Shown here one piece after another: positions 18,306-26,043 of a DNA stretch of 26,043 nt. The stretch comes from Isohypsibius dastychi. Lineage: Eukaryota; Tardigrada; Eutardigrada; Parachela; Isohypsibiidae. The position numbers and the translations under genes are program-made. The notes under the pieces are model-generated. The model was not told the DNA's origin. It saw only the letters and a program-made list of their open reading frames with translations, and made no database searches. Positions within the stretch are counted from its first letter, which is position 1, and each line of letters starts with the position of its first letter. The DNA is taken from the NCBI GenBank assembly GCA_034696485.1, contig JAQIWT010000246.1, positions 1 through 26,043 of the forward strand, written 5' to 3'.

Positions 18306-19455
18306 AATATTCTGTGGTGCAATCATAAGTGGGTTTAATAAATCGATGAGGAAAATTAGTGGCAATCTTGCCGAGCGGACCCATATGTTAAGTCTAGGGT
18401 GGCAAACTCGCAGTCGTTTACTGGTACTACAAAACCGATTCCTGCTGCCCTAACGGGGGTGGCCAAGAAAAAGTAGGGACCACGAAGATTCGCATAGTGG
18501 CGCCATCAGGGACATCCCTGAGACGCTGCGGATCCAACGGAAGCAAAACCAAGCCAAGACGCAGGCGCGTAACGAGCGTGATGCTGTGATGCAACCGCAT
18601 CACTATTTTGGGAAGAAGGTCTCGCATCGATGCGAGATTTCGGACCTGATTTTCCGAGCTTGCATCTGATGCAAGTAAAATGTTTTCGGTATGCATCGAT
18701 GCGAAATTCACTGGTGAAAAAAATCACAAAATTCAACAAAACCGAACTGATCGTTCAATGTACAATTTTTCGTCACTTCCGGTCCAGTGTAATTAAAACT
18801 TCGAGTGTTTGAAACAAAAGAAAGAACTGTCTTGAGCATCTGAAAATACTGTAACACAAAAGGAGATTCGTCTGGATAACATCACTTATAACAACCCTGG
18901 CATCATTCAAAAGTAAGTCTCCGCTTTTTCCCGCATCAGGTGTCATTTCCAAGTTTTTGGAATTTGTTCCATAGCGAGGAGAACATCTTCGCTGGTGTCA
19001 CTTTTCTGTTTAGACCTCGTTTTCAGTATTGTTATCCGGTGAATTTTCTGGCTGTGTTTGTGAAAGCTTCGTGCTAGATTGAACATTTTCTGTGGTTGCT
19101 CTTCTTTTTCTGCTTTTTTCCTGCTAAGCAGATGACCATAATAAGTGGCTTTCATTGAACAATAACTAAGAATAAATACACCGATGTTTTAACGTTTTTA
19201 TCGTTTAAAAAAAATTATACTTGCAGAATTTTTTTTCTTCCGAACCATGGCCCGAATCGATGAAAAATATTCCATCTAGAATTTTCGGGGCCGCATCGAT
19301 GCGGTTTATGCATCACACCGTCACGAACCTCGTTACGCCCCTGCCAAGACGGATTCCTTTCCGTTTTTGTCACGGCATAAATCTGCCAGCCGTCGGCAAC
19401 CAAGCTGACACTGCAACAAGACAACCGATCATCAAATGCTAGAGAAAACTACAGC
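18306..19455. other. Repeat-rich intergenic DNA with GCATCGATGC palindromes
   Basis: No gene recognised. The 10-bp palindrome GCATCGATGC occurs at about 18624, 18692 and 19302, with a variant GCATCTGATGC near 18662. The segment 18545-18605 (CAAGACGCAGGCGCGTAACGAG) and 19290-19355 are related in inverted orientation (shared GTAACGAG, GTGATGC, CCGCATC). They may be the ends of one degenerate element of about 0.8 kb. Short overlapping open frames on both strands are not credible. Confidence 0.45.
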
Positions 19456-19496
19456 GAGGATCGCTTCCGGTCATCCCGCGTTCCGGTAAATTTTTT
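19456..19496 (+). pseudogene. DONSON exon 3 end and donor fragment
   Basis: The plus-strand sequence GAGGATCGCTTCCGGTCATC and the CCGCGTTCCGGTAAATTTTTT that follows match the end of DONSON exon 3 (EDRFRSSRVP) plus its splice donor. The fragment runs into the T run at 19491-19496, where a family 2 remnant on the other strand begins. It is a rearrangement junction with a short run of shared bases. Confidence 0.8.
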
Positions 19497-19810
19497 CACG
19501 CAGTGTCCGGATTGAACCATGAATTTCTGTACATAGCTACCGGCGCATATCTGACCGCAAAAGTTGATTCCAAGATTCTCTCCTTGGCGCCTTCCTAGGC
19601 AAGGACGAAAAGAAAATCGAGCCGTGATGGAGCTTCATCGTTTAACTGCTCCGGAATAGATTTCATAGACCGTCATGTGATAGCGTCTAGACCTACGGTT
19701 GCGAGAGTTAGTCTCACAAGTCAGTAATCCGCATAGTGAAGGGACTCACACTGTTCACTAGCCTGTATTCCAATTCCACAACACGAACCTGTGGTTCGTC
19801 AAACTTCCAG
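19495..19810 (-). pseudogene. C2: truncated family 2 MATH-BTB remnant
   Basis: On the minus strand this matches B2 from the stretch coding for DEPQVQVLEFEYR, through the GC-donor intron, to about LRE before the BTB domain. Both ends are lost. The 5' end is fused directly to the divergent spacer at 19811, deleting the start and the N-terminal MATH part. The 3' end is fused to a DONSON fragment at 19495. The intron is longer than in A2 and B2 (near 70 nt), and coding indels are present. The gene cannot be functional. It is head to head with C1, as in the other pairs. Confidence 0.88.
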
Positions 19811-19820
19811 TTTGAGTTTC

Positions 19821-19919
19821 AGCCACTTCTGTTTGAAGAGCTAATCCCGCACGTTCGTAGTGCCCTCACCTGTCTTTTCATCGCAGGGCCGCGTGCTGCA
19901 CAGTAGAATGGCATTAATG
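19821..19919. promoter_or_regulatory. Conserved spacer block of the divergent pair (copy in pair C)
   Basis: Reverse complement of the 12678-12778 block of pair B, with the same order relative to the family 1 and family 2 genes. Here the donor-like ATGAAAAGACAG is followed by GTGAGG. It survives although both genes of the pair are dead. Confidence 0.5.
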
Positions 19920-19959
19920 AATTTCAGAAAGGAGTTGCTTGCCCCGGTTGCAGGAATAT

Positions 19960-20032
19960 TGAGGTTGAATATTTCCATACAAGATCAGAAATATTTCCAT
20001 ACAAGCAGGAATATTTCCATACAAGATCAAAC
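19960..20032. repeat. Short tandem repeat of GAATATTTCCATACAAG
   Basis: The word ATATTTCCATACAAG occurs three times at about 19968-20025, with AATCAGAA or CAGGA linkers. It lies about 40 to 100 bases upstream of the C1 start codon, and is absent from the spacer of pair B. It looks like a local tandem expansion in the dead pair C. Confidence 0.7.
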
Positions 20033-20066
20033 GTTCAATTTGATTGAACGTGCTCCGAAAAACAGC

Positions 20067-21252
20067 ATGTCTTTAGCATCTTCTCGCTGTCCTAAGATCC
20101 ACACCCCTAGCCCTTCTGAGGAGAATCCGCTGGTCGATCCCAATAGTGCCTATTTCCTTTGTGATCAACTTCGTCTTGCCGAAAGGTCATCATATCCGGA
20201 ACATGGAGTTGGAGTAATTCGTATGAAATGGCAGTTTAAGCAGGAAGTTGTGAAACAAATGATCGAAACGGATACTCCTCGCATCTCCAACATTGCGTCG
20301 CGGGAGCCTGAGAGACCGCTGCCTGAGAGACCGGATACGTGGCGCGTTCAACTTTGCATGCAAGATCAGCACACCATGATTATTAGGCTACTGTCGTCCT
20401 GATCCCCATCTTTGCACATTATGGATGTCCGATGCCGGTAAACATCCACTGGATAGCGTGATGATATCTACATTTTCATTTTGTTTTAAACGAGACAAAT
20501 AATAAGCATTTTAGCCTAATTAGTCATAGTGATACAGTATAGGCAATTAAACAGTTGTAAGAGTGTATATTGCGTCCGCAAAGAAGTCAGAGAGCTGTTG
20601 ATATGCTCAAACGAATCGTTAGGGAGGGATCCAGCTAGATGATAGTACATATGCAAACTACTACTTGAACAGTGTCCGGTTGAGAGTGCCTGCCTGTTGG
20701 ATACCATGTAACTCTACCGGGAAGAGCGTTTTAGAACATTTCGAACTTTCAGCTATCCAACGACACTACAGATGCCATTCTTGTACCCGACGATCGGGGA
20801 AGAACTCCCGGTTCATCGCATCATTCTCATGGGCGCTTCTGACTTTTGAATCAGCTTATTGCCATGATATCAAAGAAAGCCGATCCGGGAGAATTACAAT
20901 CACCGACGTGGCTCGCGATTCTATGGAGCTACTTATTCATCTTGTGTATGGTAATCGTCTAAAGGTACTCATTCAAGTTCTATGTTCAAAAAGGTGTTTG
21001 TAGTGGTTGAAAGATATCAGTTGACCCAACGCTATGCCTCAGATTGCCGACGAGCTGCATAAGCGCACACCACCTGCTGAAGATCTTGCTGATACTTATT
21101 CGTTGGCAAAAGATTACGGGTTCAGAAAACTGGAAAGAAGGATCTTTGGAGAAATAGTGAAAAAGTGGAAACATTTTGTTCGAACTGGCGGGCTCGCTGA
21201 AATCGAAGAACTCGGTCAGGAATTCCTGGACTCGTTCATTGCAGGAGTTCAT
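20067..21252 (+). pseudogene. C1: family 1 MATH-BTB pseudogene
   Basis: Exon 1 (20067-20437) starts MSLASSRC and follows A1/B1. It has a 12-base in-frame duplication giving RPLPERP and a TGC-to-TGA nonsense change at 20400-20402, just before the conserved SLHIMDVRCR and the donor GGTAAACATC. The exon 2 homologue (about 20605-21252) has a deletion of about 60 bases near 20638 and several frameshifts. One puts a stop right after GASDF at about 20849. The end is intact in frame (DELHKRTPPAEDLADTYSLA, then LAEIEELGQEF). The stop codon region is altered, and homology to the B1 3' flank runs to about 21345. Intact copies would give about 366 aa. Clearly dead. Confidence 0.9.
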
Positions 21253-21345
21253 TTTAGACCGACTAAATTTGCTACAGAGTCTTCGCTGGTTTGGTGTGTT
21301 TTTGTCATTGTAGACTGCAATTCTTTTTGCAGCTATGCTAAATAG

Positions 21346-22108
21346 ACACAAAATATCTAAGCTAAAGTATCACGTTTTTCTGGTTCCTCAAGTACTTTCG
21401 CGAATGCCTAAAGTGGACATCCCCCAAGTTTTCTTTCCCAAGTCTCATCCGTCACTAAGTTAATTTCATTCGATGTTTATCCTGTATCAGAAACAAGGGA
21501 CGTTTTCTGTTTTTAGTAATTTTCCGGAAAGACAAACAGTAGAGCTGAACATGAAAACAGGAAAACTGGTGATTTTTCTTATATGCCTTTGGAAATTTGC
21601 GGTGAATTCATGAAGATGCCGGACGTGCCAAAGTGGTCATCGGATAGGATTCAGGCAGGGGGAAGTTGTTAAAGGTCAACCTCAGCATTGCGTTTAAAAA
21701 GGTAACAATATCATCGAATAAAGATGAAGAGCCTGATGAAAGAGTAGCAAATTGCTACTAGCAACTGTTGTTAAAATCAAATGGACTCGTGTTGCACTTT
21801 CTCTATTTCGGCTTTACTAAATTTCCGGGTTGTTCTTGCTGCTGCTGCTCTTCTCGCTTCCTTCACCCCGTGTTTATGTGTTCTGAGTATCAGCAAAATA
21901 CATACAATGGATATCTGGACAGAACGAAAACCGTCGTCAACCGGAAGAGTCTGTCCTTTATTCAGTATACTTCCATCAAACTAGCACAAGTGAGCAGATA
22001 AACAACGACCAGAAATCAGCTGTCTCTTGAAAAATACAAGAGGATTATTTTCTCGTTTCCGAAATTCTGCATTTATAAACCTAAAAAAAGCGTCTGATTT
22101 TAAATGTC
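21346..22108. other. Intergenic DNA between C1 and D2
   Basis: Contains the DONSON-like scrap at 21465-21540 that accompanies family 1 3' ends. The rest is unrecognised. Two overlapping short forward frames (21768-22001) have no family resemblance. A CTGCTGCTGCTC run lies at about 21839-21850. Confidence 0.6.
21465..21540 (+). pseudogene. DONSON exon 7-like scrap downstream of C1
   Basis: Reverse-complement match to about 10390-10480: GTTTGTCTTTCCGGAAA, CTAAAAACAGAAAACG, TGAAATTAA. Orientation relative to C1 equals that of 10907-11020 relative to B1, consistent with inversion of the whole pair C block. Confidence 0.55.
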
Positions 22109-23254
22109 TCATAAGGAACGCTGCAGACCACTGCAATCTGATTTCAGAGCATTCGTGAAATCTTTTGCGAATTCTTCGAAAACATCTTCATCACTTTCGT
22201 CTATTTCATCCAAACCTCCGTTTATGAAGAATTTCTCCCGCTGAGCAATGACGCTTTTCAGTGCTTTAGTTCGGAGTTCTTTCTCGCCGTGACGTTTTGC
22301 GAAGATATAGAAACTGACCAGCTCTTCCAGTTTCAAGTTTCGATTTAACAGCGTATATTTAGCCTGCTGCTGGATGCATGCGGCTTCATATTTTCCGGCG
22401 ACTACGTATACATTCTGCAACATTTCCGTGGACAATTCATCTAAACAGGCTCCATATGAAATGCCGACAAAAATTTCCAAAACACGCGAGTCGACGTCCA
22501 TCAAAATCTCGATGCTTTCCGAAACATCCTTTGATGAATCGCCACTAAAGGCTGCATGAAAAAACCGCGACTGAGCCGAAATAATCACGCGGTGTACTGG
22601 AGTACCGCAGCCTTCTCGAGGAATCAGGATAGCATCAGTCACAACATTGAATTCACGCAGTGTTCTGATTGTAGCACATGAGTTCCAATACATAGATGTT
22701 CGGGCATATCCAACTACGACAGTCAATTCAAATCTGACGTTCTCACGTTGCCCATTTCTGTGATTCGCTCTTGGAGAGGGACGAAAATCGAAAAAAGCGT
22801 TTATGGGTCCATCTCCCTTCATTGCTCCCGAATAGTTTTTGATGTTGGTTCCAAAGATGCGTTTGGATCTACGGTTACAAATACAGATTAACTAACACGC
22901 TCAGGCAACCTACAGAACAGTCGCTACTAGCCTGTATTCCCATTCCAGAATACGAACAAGTGGTTCATCAATTACTTCCAGTCTGAGGAGAGCCGAAGGA
23001 GGATTTGGGAACACTTCAAAGGTTCTAACGTTATTTTTCGGCACAGCTTTCAAGGGGCTCTTGGTGATGTGAACTCTCCATTTGTCAGCTCTAGATGAGT
23101 TCCCTCTTCCAACGACGTCAGATGAAAACTGGCGACCACATCCATCGAGCTCTAATAACCGATCCTCGTCAAACCGCCATAGTAGCTTGAAGGTGTCGAC
23201 TCCATAAGAACAAGTCGACTGCTCTTGGATACTGATCGGATAGTAACCATCCAT
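22109..23254 (-). CDS. D2: family 2 MATH-BTB (SPOP-like) protein with shortened C-terminus, two exons
   Basis: Exon 1 is 22932-23254 and exon 2 is 22109-22868. The 63-nt intron has a GC donor (CAG|GCTAGT) and acceptor CCGTAG. It carries in-frame stops, so splicing is needed. The product is 360 aa. MATH-like half: DTFKLLWRFDED, VVGRGNSSRADKWRVHI, ENVRFELTVVVGY. BTB: TDAILIPREGCGTPVHRVII, IFVGISYG. BACK-like: FYIFAKRHGEKELR. The protein diverges after EFAKDFTN and ends about 35 residues earlier than A2 and B2, losing the GPRGQYVR tail. I chose MDGYYPI as start by alignment with B2. An in-frame ATG at 23281 is possible, but a splice-acceptor-like TTGTAG lies between. It is the most diverged intact family 2 copy. 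Its divergent partner is E1. Confidence 0.85.
22869..22931 (-). other. 63-nt GC-AG intron of D2
   Basis: Splicing joins TAC AG to A TCC AAA in frame. Without it, stops follow after RLVATVL. This copy gives the strongest evidence that the GC donor is really used in family 2. A GT donor alternative (CT|GTAGGT, 20 bases into the intron) exists but would shift the frame relative to the paralogues. Confidence 0.75.
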
Positions 23255-23491
23255 ATCGTGAGAACCTACAATTGCAATCAAGCGACGGTATTATTATCAG
23301 CAAAATGAAATGATAGTCTGATCTGAAAAACGGCTACGATTACGTAAAAACAGCAGTGGATTAAAATTTGTTTCAGTTAAACTTAGAAACATTTCGAGAA
23401 TTTAGCATCCGCTGAAACCAGTGGTGGAACTGACACGATTTAAAACGGGGGTAGATCCCGCTCAGACCATATCGACGATTTAGCGACTACG

Positions 23492-23746
23492 TATTAGCCT
23501 GTAGTGGACTAAAAATATATCAATACCCTTGGGATTTAAATCCCAAAACTGCAATTTTGAATTAAAATCAAGTGATTTTGATTCGATTTTAATTTGAAAT
23601 CAGTGATTTTCAGTGACTTTTTGCTGGGGTAGGTATCGATACCTATGGGATTTAAATCCCGAAAACATGTTTTTGAAATAAGATCGATCGATTTTATATC
23701 GATTTTAACTCCGAAAACAGGGAGTTTTAAAGCACTATTAGCCTGT
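23492..23746. mobile_element. Possible small element: palindrome-rich segment between 11-bp direct repeats
   Basis: TATTAGCCTGT occurs at 23492-23502 and 23736-23746. Between them lie two copies, about 110 bp apart, of the 14-bp palindrome GGGATTTAAATCCC, each preceded by a short ATACC stretch and followed by a run of A. The second is also preceded by GGTATCGATACC. The direct repeats may be a target-site duplication, or the edges of a tandem unit. No coding capacity. Confidence 0.5.
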
Positions 23747-24080
23747 CTGTGACTGTGACCATAGATGTAACAGGGTGGACAATTTTCATAGTTGAATTTT
23801 TTGGTTTTTTAGATTTTTTGGTGATTTGAATTTTGAACCTGATCAGAGCCACTGGCAGACCATGGGAACGGAAGGCTCTGTTAATCTAGTAATAGAATGT
23901 CAGCCTTCGACCTGTAATATTGCATGACAGAAGAAATTTCCGATTTTAAGCGTACCACAACCTTAGCGGACTATAGTCAGGCTGAATTTTTTGTAATTGC
24001 ACCTTGGTTACTAATGGAAGGAAAACAACATCCAGTGCGCGCGAGTGAAAGCTTTTTGTACAGTTCGTTTTTAAAAAGCT

Positions 24081-24096
24081 CCCCCCCCCCCCCCCC
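24081..24096. repeat. Poly-C tract
   Basis: An uninterrupted run of about 16 C. Its length may be uncertain in the assembly. Confidence 0.9.
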
Positions 24097-24282
24097 ATTC
24101 AATTCGGACAATTCCAGTACCGGTCAGCACAAAATCTGATTTCCGTCGGAAGAAATGAACACGTTCCCACGTTAAGTTTGTTCAAAAGAGGAGCTAATTT
24201 TTTTCGTCAGTTGGATTCCGGTTGGGTTTTTTCATTTTATTTGTTTCTAGTCCATGCCTTGAATTTTCTTAGGCCACCTTTC

Positions 24283-24425
24283 GTAGTGAGAATTTTCGTA
24301 GTAGAACTTTCGTTGTCATACCTTTTGTAGTTAAAAAATCTCGTAGTTTGCTGACCTCGTAGGCGAGAGGTTTCGTAATTGAAAAATTGGAGCTTCGAAG
24401 TTTGAAGGTTTCGTAGTCATTACCT
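24283..24425. repeat. Degenerate TTTCGTAGT tandem array
   Basis: About nine units of 13-23 bases each begin with TTTCGTAGT or a near variant (TTCGTAGTGAGAATT, TTCGTAGTAGAAC, TTTCGTTGTCATACC, TTTTGTAGTTAAAAAAT, CTCGTAGTTTGCTGAC, CTCGTAGGCGAGAGG, TTTCGTAATTG, TTTCGTAGTCATTACC). Inverted versions (CTACGAATTTTC, CAACGAAAACTC) follow at about 24579-24608. The spacing is irregular, so it is not a simple satellite. It might be a cluster of protein-binding sites. Confidence 0.65.
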
Positions 24426-24881
24426 TTGCACCATTCACCTGGCAACTTTGGGTGTACCCCTCGTTTATGACTTAGACGCCTACAGGAGGTGACACGACCA
24501 CGGGGAGCGTGTTCGTAAGAAGTTTTTTACTTGTTTAAAAATTTTTAATTTTTAATTTTTGGACTATGAATTTCCTCAGCTACGAATTTTCTCTTCAACG
24601 AAAACTCCGACCGCCTGCCCTTATCAAGGTACAAACCCCTGGAGGAAGGGGTTGTGGTAATGCAGTGGTGGTTGCACGCAAGTCATGGAAAGCAACGGTT
24701 GCGAACGAAGAGCTTTGGATTGCACCCATTGAATTTTAATTAACAACAGGTCAGCAGAAGACCGCAATAAAGACGCTGGCAACAAAACCAGCTTACAGAG
24801 AATTCCATTTTAAAATATAATAAATCTCATCAAGGTCCCATAGAGTTGGGCAGAGTGCCGAGAACACAAACAGCGTTAGAA

Positions 24882-25187
24882 ATGCACTCATTCCACCCAT
24901 TAGCTCGACCATGGCATCGTGCGTCTGTCCGAGTGGGTAAAGCGGAATGGGCGCGCGTGTATGAGAATCAGGTTGCATTAGAGGAGTTGCGCAAGACAGG
25001 GAAAACATTCACGCATATTACAAATCACTCATATTTCGAGAAAATTAAGATGCGTGATTTGATTCCAGGTCACACTGAAATCAGATTTGCGCGTTCTCGC
25101 ACAACTGCAATCACGCATGTTCAACGGTCAAACATGAAAAATCATGTGAAAGAAATTCAGCAGAAAAATCCCTCTACCATTTTGTGA
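24882..25187 (+). CDS. Unrecognised small open frame (101 aa from ATG)
   Basis: The frame is open from 24771 and has an ATG at 24882, encoding MHSFHPLARPWHRASVRVGK and then a basic, His- and Arg-rich protein (TFTHITNHSYFEKIKMRDLI, FARSRTTAITHVQR) that ends PSTIL*. It is the longest non-BTB frame in the D2-E1 spacer and its composition looks protein-like. No membrane segment, signal peptide or metal-binding motif is evident. I do not recognise a family. An acceptor-like AACAACAG at about 24749 lies upstream, but an in-frame stop at 24768 intervenes. It could be a small gene, an exon, or a remnant of an inserted element. Confidence 0.3.
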   Translation: MHSFHPLARPWHRASVRVGKAEWARVYENQVALEELRKTGKTFTHITNHSYFEKIKMRDLIPGHTEIRFARSRTTAITHVQRSNMKNHVKEIQQKNPSTIL

Positions 25188-25453
25188 GCTTCTCAGTGTC
25201 CCGAAAAAACTGCTTCTCGATTCTTCGAAGAATGATGCAGTGTGACTGGATGGATGACCATTACGGGTTTTCGTGATGTCTTTGTAACCACCAAAGGCGA
25301 CAGGAACATTTTCCCTGTCTTACTTCCACAACAAAAGCTGCTGCTCTATTTCCGCTTGAGATTTCCCGCGAACCGAGCTCAAGTTCGAAATTACATTCGA
25401 ACTTCGAACGTGGAATGATATTGAACAAACATCGGCTTTCTGCAATGTACCGT

Positions 25454-25497
25454 CATCGAACCATCGAAGCAACGATGCAACGAACCAACGAAGCGTC
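25454..25497. repeat. Octamer array of CATCGAAC/CAACGAAG type
   Basis: Five consecutive 8-base units read CATCGAAC, CATCGAAG, CAACGATG, CAACGAAC, CAACGAAG. Just upstream lies TTCGAAATTACATTCGAA with further TTCGAA words. Confidence 0.8.
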
Positions 25498-25775
25498 CAC
25501 TATTTCAGTTATGCCTTTTAACATTGGTCCCCTATTCCGAATTCTTTCCGAAAGTCAAGTTAATCCCCAACGGTGTAGACAAACCCCCACGCAAGAGGCT
25601 CGCACATTTGGTGCCCAGGTGGTCGCACGTTTCTGGGCACTTTTCGTGACAGTTCGCCTCGCTGCCATCTCACATTTCAAACTCGCACATTTGGGCGGGG
25701 TGTGAGCAGCCAATCAAGATCGCGGATTCCCGTTTCGAAAAATGATAGTCTGAAATGTGAGTGATAGTCCTAAAA

Positions 25776-25840
25776 AATGATACACCTTGGCTTTGCGCAA
25801 TGCCTACAATGATACCCCCTTGGCTTTGCGCAATGCCTAT
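25776..25840. repeat. Two tandem copies of a 32/33-bp unit
   Basis: Units at 25776-25807 and 25808-25840 share AATGATAC, then CTTGGCTTTGCGCAATGCCTA, differing by one inserted base and a few changes. They lie about 100 bases upstream of the E1 ATG, in its presumed promoter region. Confidence 0.9.
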
Positions 25841-25943
25841 ATTAGTTCGTAACACTGAATTCTCACAAACTACACAACATCAATACGCGACATCAAGGCC
25901 GTAAGAAACGCTAAAAATTGTTGCACATACAGCAACATATAAG

Positions 25944-26043
25944 ATGTCCTCAGCTTCTTCTCGGAGACCTAGGATCCGCGCACCTAGCCCCAAGCAGATA
26001 CATCAACGTTTTATTCCAGATAGCGACTTTTATCTTTGTGATC
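25944..26043 (+). CDS. E1: start of a family 1 MATH-BTB gene, cut by the window edge
   Basis: From ATG 25944 the frame reads MSSASSRRPRIRAPSP and continues to a stretch equivalent to PDSDFYLCD, where the window stops. It aligns with the N-termini of A1 (MSLASSRSPRIRILSP, PNSDYYLCD), B1 and C1. It faces away from D2, completing a fourth divergent family 1/family 2 pair, in the same inverted orientation as pair C. The rest of the MATH, BTB and BACK-like parts should lie beyond the edge. Open so far, with no disabling change. Confidence 0.8.
   Translation, partial: MSSASSRRPRIRAPSPKQIHQRFIPDSDFYLCD

Larger units (their letters stand above)
23255..24881. other. Spacer between D2 and E1, left part
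   Basis: No gene recognised. It holds a palindrome-rich 233-bp segment between direct repeats (23492-23746), a poly-C run (24081-24096), and a degenerate TTTCGTAGT array (about 24283-24425). The spacer of this divergent pair totals 2.69 kb against 411 bp in pair B. Confidence 0.6.
25188..25943. other. Spacer between unrecognised frame and E1, with short tandem repeats
   Basis: Contains CTCGCACATTTGG twice (25599 and 25682), the CGAA octamer array at 25454-25497 and the 32/33-bp tandem at 25776-25840. The last 100 bases before E1 (25844-25943) should include its promoter and 5' UTR. No splice or TATA element is supported. Confidence 0.6.

Noticed and set aside
18427-18739. Overlapping minus-strand frames of 77-94 codons
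   Set aside because: They run through the palindromic GCATCGATGC repeat segment and have no recognisable motif.
1-26043. Bacterial-type systems, CRISPR arrays, tRNA or rRNA genes
   Set aside because: Genes are intron-bearing and eukaryotic. No evenly spaced identical repeats, cloverleaf or rRNA-like sequence was seen by eye; a tRNA and Rfam scan would be decisive.

Overview
The window looks like a stretch of an ecdysozoan invertebrate nuclear genome. Genes are split by short GT-AG or GC-AG introns (41 to about 870 bp). Acceptors are mostly of the TTTCAG type, AATAAA signals follow stops, and there is no operon or ribosome-binding-site architecture. Expanded MATH-BTB genes and small introns suit a nematode; a tardigrade or another small ecdysozoan cannot be excluded from sequence alone.

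The dominant content is a local amplification of two related SPOP-like (MATH plus BTB/POZ) gene families, here called family 1 (starts MSLASS or MSSASS, one intron) and family 2 (starts MDG or MSS, one intron of 55-63 nt). The two always lie head to head. Pair A is A1 (-, 4281-6258) with A2 (+, 7935-9171). Pair B is B1 (-, 11171-12577) with B2 (+, 12989-14230). Pair C is inverted and dead: C2 remnant (-, 19495-19810) with C1 pseudogene (+, 20067-21252). Pair D/E is inverted: D2 (-, 22109-23254) with E1 (+, 25944 to the window edge). Further 3'-end scraps of family 1 lie at 3537-3868 and 10629-10900.

Embedded in the array is one seven-exon gene, a DONSON (downstream neighbour of SON; replication-fork/CMG assembly factor) homologue at 14441-17069 (-). 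It is tail-to-tail with B2. Broken pieces of DONSON are scattered beside nearly every other family 1/2 copy (about 3970-4060, 9345-9630, 10138-10240, 10335-10550, 10907-11020, 19456-19496, about 21465-21540). The amplification unit therefore seems to have carried part of DONSON with it. Blocks 3537-9640 and 10629-15130 look like two copies of one segmental duplication. Upstream of DONSON lies the 3' end of a COG8-like (Golgi tethering complex) gene. It has a one-base frameshift and a fold-back duplication.

The rest is intergenic or repeat DNA: poly-C tracts, an ATAAT microsatellite, a 57/58 identical inverted repeat with Cys-rich coding remnants (7219-7706), palindrome clusters, a degenerate TTTCGTAGT tandem array, and two unrecognised open frames (about 3042-3305 and 24882-25187). 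The intact BTB proteins probably act as CUL3 ubiquitin-ligase substrate adaptors. Why the two families are kept as divergent pairs is the most interesting open question here.
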